This document shows positions 55,571 through 64,000 of a stretch of 64,000 bases of DNA, in pieces (the first letter of the stretch is position 1; each line of letters starts with the position of its first letter). The stretch comes from Isoetes taiwanensis (lineage: Eukaryota > Streptophyta > Lycopodiopsida > Isoetales > Isoetaceae). Made by a program: the position numbers and the translations under genes. Below the pieces are notes generated by a model, which was given only the letters and a program-made list of their open reading frames with translations, was not told the origin of the DNA and made no database searches. Location of the stretch: contig JAJEKV010000025.1 of the NCBI GenBank assembly GCA_021234155.1, positions 974,474-1,038,473 on the forward strand, written 5' to 3'.

Positions 55571-56070
55571 AATGAAGATCGTCCGCGATCTTCCAAAGAC
55601 GCTCCAGTGGGCCCCATGCCTTCTCAAGGCGATTGCCCCATGCGTCTGAAGGTTTTGCAAATAATATGCGCGTACTTCCACAGTACGATATGTTCTTGTA
55701 CCTTCACGGCACGTACTATCATTTGTACCTCCGCGGTACTAATTGATACATTAGTATTTTGTCATTACCTCCACGGTACTACTTTAGTTCACGATACCTC
55801 CGCGGTACTAATGTAATTTTGTTAGGCCTATTGCTCCAATAACAACAATTTCCACCTTTCAAATTACATCTTATGCACCTTGCTTTCATAATAATTTAAT
55901 TTTTATTCCACATAAAAATCAAATATTACAAACCAAACCAAACCAAATCAAATCAAATCAAATCAAATCTTACAAATCTTACCCAAAGAATGCAAATTTT
56001 TATGATTTTTACCCCATAGTACCAATTTGGAGCCATAGCCTTTGCCCGTTCCTCACATTTCTTCCATTCT

Positions 56071-57168
56071 TCACAGAGCTTTAGAGGTCCTGTGTACATC
56101 CTCCACGGGCTTGGGACCTTCAATAGCATGCATTTCTACAACCACGGGCTTGGGACCTTCAATAGCATGTATTGGTACAACCTTTTGAGGTTTAGATGGT
56201 TCCACTTTTGTGATCCCCCCTTCTCCAAATGGGCAATCCCTTAGGAAATGCTTTCCTCCACATCTATAGCATCCACCTTTTGGTTCCTTAATTTCCTTCC
56301 GCAGTTTAATTTGACTTCCCTCCTCTCCCTTCCTTTCGGAACCATTACCATTGCCATTATTTCTCTTCCTCTTAGAGCTCTTGGAAGATTCCCTACTTCC
56401 GTTTTTCTCTTTGCCACCCTTTTTGCCCTCTTGGTCTGAAGTTTCCTCATCCCAGATATCAAACTTCCTAGACTTTGGATCTAGTTTCCGCTCCACTGCG
56501 GATGCTAGTTTTATGGCTTCATTTAAATCTTTTGGGAAAAATATTTCCATTTCCAAGATAAATATCATCCCTACATCCACGACATATTTTCTCGAAGCTC
56601 TCTTTCCCATCCAAATTTCTTATTAGTGCCGCTTAAATGAGTGAATTTGGATGTATAAGACTGAATACTCTCGGTTTCCTGTTTTTCAGGCGATCCCATT
56701 CCACTGCGTAACTTTGTGATAGTTAGAGGGTAAATAATGTGCTTCAAAAGCCGTTTTGAAACTTTCCCAATTAATGATCCGGGATCACACTCTCGCGTCT
56801 GCCTTTGCCACCATGCTTGAGCTCGATCTTTCAAATAAGTGTCCATGGCTTGCAGCCTTTCCACATCTGTTGCCTGCACTCGTTCAAAGAACTTTTCCAT
56901 TGGCTGATAAAGCTAACAACCTTGACAGGCTTTGTCTTTCCCCCTTTGAAAGACTCAAGATATCCGCTTTCTCCAACCATTTTTTCAAATTTTTAGGTGG
57001 CGGTGGGGGATTTTGGAGGAGGACCATTAGGCAAAGGAGGTTGCCGATAAATATCGTGAAGGAAGGCGGTACGGGATAGCCAACAATTCCACTTGCCTGG
57101 CCATACTCTTGCTGACTACTAGGCATAGGTAATGCTGACCGAGATGCAATGTAACCGGCATTAGACAA
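56071..57168 (-). pseudogene. gag of internal region 1 (frameshifted)
   Basis: Three overlapping frames in order. The N-terminal part (57168-56884) has a Pro-rich run before LKKWLEKADI. The capsid-like part (56900-56571) has AMDTYLKDRAQAWWQRQT, the conserved WW region of plant Ty3-type gag. The nucleocapsid part (56610-56071) has a Lys/Ser-rich linker, the zinc knuckle CYRCGGKHFLRDC (C-x2-C-x3-H-x4-C, a spacing common in plant gag) and a duplicated HAIEGPKPV. The breaks can be placed by comparison with internal region 2. Several coincide with CAG/CTG-type differences. Confidence 0.85.
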
Positions 57169-57235
57169 GGCTTGTTGACATCAAGGCTTCAAGAACATTG
57201 AAGCGTTGGGCCATTGATCGATCGAGGATCAACCC

Positions 57236-57247
57236 GCCACGATACCA
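57236..57247 (-). other. Primer binding site of internal region 1 (altered)
   Basis: Located two bases from LTR 2. It reads TGGTATCGTGGC on the minus strand, where region 2 has TGGTATCAGAGC, the perfect complement of the initiator tRNA-Met 3' end. The difference falls exactly on a CAG/CTG site. Confidence 0.7.
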
Positions 57248-57249
57248 CT

Positions 57250-58069
57250 TGATACGCTTTCGAGGGGAAAGCTTAAAAGGCGTAATTACAACAATTGCAA
57301 TGCGGACAATACAAAGAAAAACAGTCTTTATATATGAGCAATAGCGTTGGTTTCCACAACCAATGGATTTGGGCATCCGGTTCTCCACCCAACTGGGATC
57401 CGGATAAAACTTAAGGCAATTTCCAAGGGAAGAATGAAAGGAATTGGTCATGACCTATTATCCCTTCAGCTTGTGAGCAATCCGATCTTACAATGGTTAC
57501 GGGCTTGGATAGGCTCAACACGTGACCCTAAAGCAAGAGATGGAATCAATCACTAGTTTCACGGGGAAGGTCATGGCTAGTATTCCACTTGCGGAATTCT
57601 CAACCACGGTCCGTAGTCTGCCGGGTTGGTTCTGGATCAGATCACTAAAGGTTGAGTTTGTGTCACAGTGTCCGGAATGAAGAGCAACGCAGCCCTAAAC
57701 CCGGTAGGGTGGTGCCGGAATCGTCGTGGCCAAGATCCGGGGCCGTGTTCCTGAATCGGACGTTGTCTCCTTTTGTAACAGATCGGGCCTTTTTGTGTCC
57801 GAAAAAGGTCTCCGCTTTTGCTATTTCGGGTCACCTCCCCGCTATACTTAATTTGCATGAAGTCTATTTCGTATATTTTCCCTTTTCCTTAAGATAGGAT
57901 ATTTTCCTTATCTCTTAAAAATATCCTCCCTTTCTAATGGTTGATTGAAATAATATCTTGCCCCCATGTTCCTTGGTATCTTGACCTTGTAACCATTGTT
58001 TTTCAAAATACCCCATTGCCTTAGTTATTTTCTTCTCTGGACCACACCCCCTAGCATGCCCCCGTATCA
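57250..58069 (-). repeat. LTR 2 (shared middle LTR)
   Basis: 820 bp, same ends as LTR 1 and LTR 3. It serves as the 5' LTR of region 1 and the 3' LTR of region 2. It differs from the other two mostly at CAG/CTG positions (for example GGTTACGGGC for GGTTCTGGGC, and TTGCGGAATT for TTGCAGAATT). Confidence 0.9.
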
Positions 58070-58461
58070 ATCCATCCCTTCTTAATGAAGATCGTCCGCG
58101 ATCTTCCAAAGACGCTCCAGTGGGCCCCATGCCTTCTCAAGGCGATTGCCCCATGCGTCTGAAGGTTCTGCAAATAATATGCGCGTACTTCCACAGTACG
58201 ATATGTTCTTGTACCTTCACGGCACGTACTATCATTTGTACCTCCGCGGTACTAATTGATACATTAGTATTTTGTCGTACCTCCACGGTACTACTTAGTT
58301 ACGTACCTCCACGGTACTAATGTAATTTTGTTAGGCCTATTGCTCCAATAACAACAATTTCCACCTTTCAAATTACATCTTATGCACCTTGCTTTCATAA
58401 TAATTTAATTTTTATTCCACATAAAAATCAAATATTACAAACCAAACCAAACCAAATCAAA

Positions 58462-59726
58462 TCAAATCAAATCAAATCTTACAAATCTTACCCAAAGAAT
58501 GCAAATTTTTATGATTTTTACCCCATAGTACCAATTTGGAGCCATAGCCTTTGCCCGTTCCTCACATTTCTTCCATTCTTCAGCAGCTTTAGAGGTCCCA
58601 GGTACATCCTCCACGGGCTTGGGACCTTCAATAGCATGCATTTCTACAACCACGGGCTTGGGACCTTCAATAGCATGTATTGGTACAACCTTTTGAGGTT
58701 TAGATGGTTCCACTTTTGTGATCCCCCCTTCTCCAAATGGGCAATCCCTTAGGAAATGCTTTCCTCCACATCTATAGCATCCACCTTTTGGTTCCTTAAT
58801 TTCCTTCCGCAGTTTAATTTGACTTCCCTCCTCTCCCCTTCCTTTTCGAACCATTACCATTGCCATTATTTCTCTTCCTCTTAGAGCTCTTGGAAGATTC
58901 CCTACTTCGTTTTTCTTTGCCACCTTTTTGCCCTCTTGGTCCGAAGTTTCCTCATCCCGGATATCAAACTTCCTAGACTTTGGATCTAGTTTCGCTCCAT
59001 CTGCGGATGCTAGTTTTATGGCTTCATTTAAATCTTTTGGGAAAAATATTTCCATTTTCGCATAAATATCATCCCTACATCCGGTGACATATTTTCTCGT
59101 AAGTCTCTTTCCCATCTAAATTTCTTATCGCCGCTAAATGAGTGAATTTGGATGTATAAGATCAATACTCTCGGTTTCCCCGTTTCAGCGATCCCATTCC
59201 CCTGCGTAACTCATCGTGATAGTTAGAGGGTAAATAATGTGCTTCAAAAGCCGTTTTGAAACTTTCCCAATTAATGATCTGGGATCACACTCGTCTGCCT
59301 TTGCCACCATGCTTGAGCTCGATCTTTCAAATAAGTGTCCATGGCTTGCAGACCTTTCCACATCATTGCACGCGACTCGTTCAAAGAACTTTTCCATTGG
59401 CTGATAAAGCTAACAACCTTGACAGGCTTTGTCTTTCCCCCTTTGAAAGACGGCATATCCGCTTTCTCCAACCATTTTCTCAGCTTAGGTGGCGGTGGGG
59501 GATTTACTGGAGGAGGACCATTAGGCAAAGGAGGTTGCTGATAAATATCAGGAAGGAAGCGGTACAGGATAGCCAACAATTCCACTTGCCGGTCATACTC
59601 TTGCTGACTACTAGGCATAGGTAATGCTGACTGAGATGCAATGTAACCAAAGATTAGACAAGGCTTACCGACATCAAGGCTCAAGAACATTGAAGCGTTG
59701 GGCCATTGATCAGATCTGAGGATCAA
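58462..59726 (-). pseudogene. gag of internal region 2 (frameshifted)
   Basis: Starts at MILRSDQWPNASMFLSL just after the primer site. A Pro-rich run before LRKWLEKADMPSF, then LQAMDTYLKDRAQAWWQRQT (59726-59271) form the first frame. A middle piece (59397-59185) overlaps it, and the third frame (59115-58462) has the same CYRCGGKHFLRDC zinc knuckle and two HAIEGPKPV units. The N-terminal part is better preserved than in region 1, while the middle is worse. Function by homology: packaging of element RNA into virus-like particles. Confidence 0.85.
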
Positions 59727-59729
59727 CCC

Positions 59730-59741
59730 GCTCTGATACCA
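59730..59741 (-). other. Primer binding site for initiator tRNA-Met
   Basis: TGGTATCAGAGC on the minus strand, two bases from the inner edge of LTR 3. It is the standard plant LTR-element primer site. Confidence 0.9.
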
Positions 59742-59743
59742 CT

Positions 59744-60543
59744 TGATACGCTTTCAGGGGAAAGCTTAAAGACGTAATTACAACAATTGCACAGACAATA
59801 CAAAGAAAACAGTCTTTATATATGAGCAATAGCGTTGGTTTCCACAACCAATGGATTTGGGCATCCAGTTCTCCACCCAACCGGATCCAGATAAAACTTA
59901 AGGCAATTTCAAGGGAAGAATGAAAGGAATTGGTCACGACCTATTATCCCTTGACTTGTGGAGCAATCCGATCTTACAATGGTTCGGGCTTGGATAGGCT
60001 CAACACAGCCTAAAGCAAGAGATGGAATCAATCACTAGTTTCACAGGGAAGGTCATGGCTAGTATTCCACTTGCAGAATTCTCAACCACTGTCCGCAGCT
60101 GCTGGTTGGTTCGGATCAGATCACTAAAGGTTGAGTTTGTGTCACAGGTCCCGGAATGAAGAGCAACGCAGCCTAAACCCACGGTACCGGTGCGGTTTCG
60201 TCGGCTATCCGGGCATGTTCCTGAACCGGGCGTTGTCTCCTTTTGTAACAGATCGGGCCTTTGTGTCCGCAAAAAGGTCTCCGCTTTTGCTATTTCGGTC
60301 ACCTCCCTGCAGCTTAATTTGCATGAAGTCTATTTCGTATATTTTCCCTTTTCCTTAAGATAGGATATTTTCCTTATCTCTTAAAAATATCCTCCCTTTC
60401 TAATGGTTGATTGAAATAATATCTTGCCCCCATGTTCCTTGGTATCTTACTATCTTGCCCTTGTAACCATTGTTTTTCAAAATACCCCATTGCCTTAGTT
60501 ATTTTCTTCTCTGGACCACACCCCCTAGCATGCCCCCGTATCA
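59744..60543 (-). repeat. LTR 3 (5' LTR of the array)
   Basis: 800 bp, TG/CA ends, next to the intact primer site on one side and the right target duplication on the other. Confidence 0.92.
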
Positions 60544-60548
60544 ATTTC
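60544..60548. repeat. Right target-site duplication ATTTC
   Basis: Follows the CA end of LTR 3 and matches 54750-54754. LTR 1 and LTR 2 are followed by ATCCA instead, which is the polypurine-tract side. Confidence 0.85.
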
Positions 60549-61129
60549 ACTTCCCTCTTGATCCAATGGTTTAGAGGCATGGTGCATGCCCCATCATGAA
60601 GTGGCAGCATCTCGACCGCTCCACTTTTCAACGGATGGATGGGATTAGGGTGTACTTACTGTACAACCCAAAGGTCTCAAACCCTGTGTATAACTTTTGT
60701 ACTCTCTAACGTAATTTAGCTCACCAAATGTAAAACAAATAAAAGTCGAACATTGCATAGAAGGCAAACATATGACATCATACCAAATGAGATTTTCTCA
60801 AAGTATTGATAAGATTCTATTGTTATGATGTTTACAAACATGTACTTATTCTAAGGATGCAAAATCAGTAAAGTGGGAGCTATAAGAGAAAATACAGCCT
60901 TTATACATTTGCAATCCTAATGCTGATTCAAGGGGTCGAGAGAAGCAAAGCACAGCAAACAATTAAACAAATAGCTACATAGATGAAATGATATGGACAT
61001 TAGTGGTTTCTTCATGCAATAGGCAAAAACATTACCATGCGGATCATTAAACAAACTTTAGAATATGCAACATCAATGTCGTGCTTACAATTATCAATAT
61101 ATGTTCTAGAGTTGGAGTTTTGAGTGAAG
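60549..61129. other. No gene recognised
   Basis: AT-rich intergenic sequence between the retrotransposon and the PPR remnant. Confidence 0.6.
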
Positions 61130-61590
61130 CCAGCTTTACTCATAGTTGGTATAACATCGATTATCTTAAAAATGATATGTTTGTCAAGACTGCACTTCTT
61201 AAGATGTATAGTAGATGTGGTTGGTAGATGTCTGGAATGTGTCTAGCAATATGGAGAAGCAATGGAACCATCAAGGAAATGCCAGGAGGAGAAAAAGCAG
61301 ACAGAATTACATTTGGCACCATTATAAATGCATGTGGCAGCCTTGGCAAGAAGGTAAATTTGTTCATGACATCATCATTGATAATGCCTCAGAGTCCGAT
61401 GATGTTCCTGGAATAACAGTTGTCAAGATTGTGGCAGTTTCAATAAATCTCGTGAAGTATTTGAAAAAATTCAACATCATAAGGTATTTACATGGACAGT
61501 CATAATATCAGCCTCCATCCAGCATGATAAAACTTCTCCATTATTCCTAGCGCATATGTTGTTCCAAACACGAGGTGGGAAGGTCGGCCT
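61130..61590 (+). pseudogene. Decayed PPR protein fragment
   Basis: Read across frames, the plus strand gives NDMFVKTALLKMYSRCG, then EKADRITFGTIINACGSLGK, HDIIDNASESDD and finally SREVFEKIQHHKVFTWTVII-like codons. This is the alternating pattern of PLS-class PPR repeats (VFVKTALVDMYSKCG, ITFVSVLNACGSLG, VFEKIxxRDVxSWTxMI). At least four frameshifts or stops interrupt it. It is unrelated in sequence to the PPR fragment in the duplication. Confidence 0.7.
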
Positions 61591-62284
61591 TAGCATTTAT
61601 GAAGGTTTCTAAGCTAAGCTTCCAGTTTCTCTTTTCCTTTGATATTTTGGGATGTAAATGCCATCCTAGCACCTTCTACACATTATCAGTTGACAAATCC
61701 TGCAATCATGATGTGCAATTAGTAGACAAATGAGTATTGTATTTTGGTTAAAGCTACACAAATACCTGCTATATACAACTCAATCAATGACCACAATTTT
61801 TTTTCTTTGGTATGCTCATTGCAATTGCTCTTCGAGTCCTTAAATTTACAAAGATTGACTACCAAAGTTTTGTAGAAAGGACCAGAAGAAGTGTAATCAT
61901 GACTCCTAAATCCCCTTTGAGAATGGTCATTTACCTTATTTCCTCTATGTTTAGAAAGGATCTTCAGAGTTCATAATTCTACATAACTGAGCGATCAAAA
62001 GAAGCCTAAATATTCAAGATGTCAATTCAAGAGTCAAGTAGACAAACATTTCAAGATTCAAGTAATAGATGGGGCCAAAATGGCATCCGAACCCTAGTTA
62101 AGAAGTAGACAAAACACCACAACAAACTTGCTTACAAACGTTTATTAACAGTAGTTGACCACATATGAAACTCTTATCTTATATTTTAATATATTGGGCG
62201 GGATACAGGAAATTCGGTGTAAACTTGAAAAAAACGCAAGAACGGCCTTAAAGGTACTTCTGTTTGTACATAGGGGAGATTGGA
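61591..62284. other. No gene recognised
   Basis: Intergenic sequence. The minus-strand open frame overlapping 62145-62477 has no recognisable domain and overlaps the inferred LTR. Confidence 0.55.
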
Positions 62285-62750
62285 TGTTATAGACATCATG
62301 GGTCAAAAGGGGTAAACCAAAATAAACATTAGCTAAGGAAATAAAACCTCTTAAAACTTGATGAGGTGGCATAAACCCATTGGATGGGTTATTGAAAAGC
62401 CATCGAAGATGGCTATGGCGCAGGGCAGCCAACGGCCTGGCCCTTTGGGCAATCGATTCAGGCCCTGGAGGGGCCAAACAAGCTAGGAGGCATTTCGATC
62501 CTCAATTTCGGCATGTTGGCCTTCCATTGAACCAATCCACAGCACATTTGGTGCCCTATTTATAATCTGCAAGATTTGGGGCAGCAGAACGGTTTTGCCA
62601 TAGAGGAAGCTCTTGGTCTGCTGATTGCTTGCATCATACAGGGTCTTAGAAAGGCTCTTCACATCGTGGGGGAATCAGGGATTCCGAGGGAAGAGGTGGT
62701 AGGTGTGATTGATGCGGTTTTTGGCCCCGGTGCTTCCAAGATCTGTAACA
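62285..62750 (+). repeat. Probable 5' LTR of the right-hand retrotransposon (~466 bp)
   Basis: The right end is fixed by the primer site that begins two bases on: ...CTGTAACA ends at 62750. The start is inferred at TGTTAT (62285), which gives matching inverted ends TGTTA...TAACA. A TATA-like TATTTATAAT lies at 62558-62567, about 190 bases before the end, as expected for U3/R. The 3' LTR is outside the window, so the left edge and the target duplication (TTGGA if correct) are unconfirmed. Confidence 0.6.
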
Positions 62751-62751
62751 T

Positions 62752-62763
62752 TGGTATCCGAGC
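62752..62763 (+). other. Primer binding site, initiator tRNA-Met type with one mismatch
   Basis: TGGTATCCGAGC, one base from the tRNA-Met complement TGGTATCAGAGC. The mismatch is again CAG read as CCG. Confidence 0.75.
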
Positions 62764-62780
62764 CTGAGTTTGGGGCTAAT

Positions 62781-64000
62781 ATGGAAAACATGGCAGCAGA
62801 TCCTCTCATGGGCCTGGCTTCCCTTATTCCAGAAGAAGGAGAAGACCTTCTTGATGAGCTTGCTCCTACGGAAGAAGAGGTGAGGGAATTGGATGAGCTC
62901 ACTTCTAAATTCCGTCAGGAGGGATTAGAAAATCAGCAAGTGCGCAATCAAGAAGAAGAACTTGCAGCCCAGAATTCCCCATTCACACCGGAAGGATTGG
63001 AAGATCCCGATCCCTTCAACTTTCAAGGGGAATTGGATTATGCCAAAGCAAGAATCCGTGAATTGATGGGGCAGGTTGCAGAAACAAAGATTGAGCAAGT
63101 ACATACTAACCAATTGCTCAAGACTTTGCAACTCCAGTTAACCAAACAAGCTAATGATGCAGCAGAAAGAGAGAAGAAATTGTTTGACACCATAGCCCGA
63201 TTATTGGCAAGGGGCCCAGGGGGCACCAATGCCAATGGGGGACCTAACCAGGCTCAGGGAGCCCGAGTTAACCAGGCTCAGGGAGCCCGGGGAAGGGTCT
63301 TAACCCAAGCAAACCCCTCTCATGTAAACCCAACTGATGTTGCCAACCAAACTAGTCAAGCTCAAGGAGCTGGAACTAGGACAATGGATGATCCCACTGA
63401 GGGAGTAGAAGTTCTAGCAGCCTTGTCTCTTGAGGAGGTTAAGGGGCTAGAAAAAAGAGATCATCCTGAATTCTGTGGCACTGAGTCAGCAGAACAAGCC
63501 ATTCAATGGCTTAACTGGTTGGAAACTTATTTCTGAGCCACTAAGAAGGGAGATGCTGCCGGTGGTCTTTGCATGCGCCCTCCATTCAGGGAGTCTGCCG
63601 CTTCTTGGTGGGGGATTCTCATGGGGAGAGGAGTAGAGATAAATAGTTGGGTCGACTTTTGTAAATTCTTTAAGCAAGAATATGCCCCTCACCATGATGA
63701 ACATCATGCGCTGATCCAGCTTAAAAGCATCCGACAAACAGGCACCTTACAGCAATACATCAACACGTTGAGAGGTGTATTTGCAAGGATCAAGGACATG
63801 CCAGCACGGATGCAAGTTAGCTATTTTGAGGATGGGCTTAAAGATCGTAGCCTTAGGGCACACATTAGGCAGGTGAACCCAGGGGATTTTGAGTCTGCCG
63901 TGTCCCTAGTACGCACATTAGCAAGCTCCCCAAGAGAGGAGGGGGAGGAAGAGAGCAAGAAAGCTCGTCGCTTCCAAGAATGGAAGCAAAGAAAACTTGA
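62781..64000 (+). pseudogene. LTR retrotransposon gag, one in-frame TGA, runs off the window
   Basis: From ATG at 62781 (the first after the primer site) a frame runs 251 codons to TGA at 63534, then stays open in the same frame to the window end. Before the TGA are an acidic N-terminal region, a coiled-coil-like helix (ARIRELMGQVAETKIEQV, LLKTLQLQLTKQ) and a Gly/Asn/Gln-rich linker with a doubled NQAQGAR. The gag core starts at GLEKRDHPEFCGTESAEQAI, WLNWLETYF, then after the stop ESAASWWGILMGRGV, WVDFCKFFKQEYAP, LIQLKSIRQTGTLQQYI and AVSLVRTLASSPREE. This is a Ty3-type retrotransposon gag domain. One nonsense change is the only lesion seen, so the element is fairly young. It is unrelated to the gag at 56-59 kb. 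Confidence 0.85.

Larger units (their letters stand above)
54750..60548 (-). mobile_element. Gag-only LTR retrotransposon in LTR-gag-LTR-gag-LTR arrangement
   Basis: Three LTRs (54755-55556, 57250-58069, 59744-60543) alternate with two ~1.7-kb internal regions, all in minus-strand orientation. The outer edges carry the same 5 bases, ATTTC, at 54750-54754 and 60544-60548. That is the target-site duplication of a single insertion; the middle LTR has no such repeat. Each internal region has a tRNA-iMet primer site next to the right LTR, a gag frame and a purine-rich tract next to the left LTR. There is no protease, reverse transcriptase or integrase, so it is non-autonomous, like the plant TR-GAG class, and would need enzymes from another element. 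Confidence 0.9.

Overview
This is nuclear DNA from a land plant. The evidence is GT-AG introns, a plastid-type GGPP synthase, a pentatricopeptide (PPR) fragment, a calcium-dependent protein kinase fragment, a small-RNA-degrading-nuclease-like gene, and abundant LTR and LINE retroelements. Gene density is very low and most of the sequence is AT-rich decayed repeat. A large-genome seedless plant such as a fern would fit, but that is a guess; no single marker proves it.

Layout. Positions 1-9.2 kb hold a possible SINE, a 148-bp-arm inverted repeat, and a minus-strand multi-exon gene (5190-9140) that reads as a beta-class DNA N6-adenine/N4-cytosine methyltransferase. A 5'-truncated LINE with an (ATTCT)n tail sits inside one of its introns. 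Positions 9.2-19.9 kb are mostly non-genic, with a degenerate tandem repeat, a longer decayed LINE of the same microsatellite-tailed family (13.25-15.99 kb) and a small perfect hairpin. Positions 19.9-20.9 kb carry exons of a DEDDh 3'-5' exonuclease of the SDN/REX family, broken by a 135-bp internal duplication.

Positions 21458-52934 are two head-to-tail copies of a ~15.7 kb segment (copy A 21458-37114, copy B 37115-52934). Each copy contains a PPR fragment, a geranylgeranyl diphosphate synthase and a CDPK fragment, all on the minus strand. GGPP synthase is intact only in copy B (378 aa). In copy A it has a frameshift and a damaged first Asp-rich region. A third, short GGPP synthase scrap lies just outside copy B at 53.3 kb, next to a Ty1/copia integrase remnant.

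Positions 54750-60548 are one insertion of a gag-only LTR retrotransposon in an LTR-gag-LTR-gag-LTR arrangement, with a matching 5-bp target duplication (ATTTC) on the outer edges. A decayed PPR pseudogene follows (61.1-61.6 kb). The window ends inside another LTR element on the plus strand (LTR ~62285-62750, primer site, gag with one in-frame TGA).

A cross-cutting observation is that the copies differ in clusters at CAG/CTG sites, which are replaced by CG-containing strings or small indels. I interpret this as consensus error at CHG-methylated cytosines rather than evolution. It affects how the frameshifts and 'pseudogenes' here should be read.
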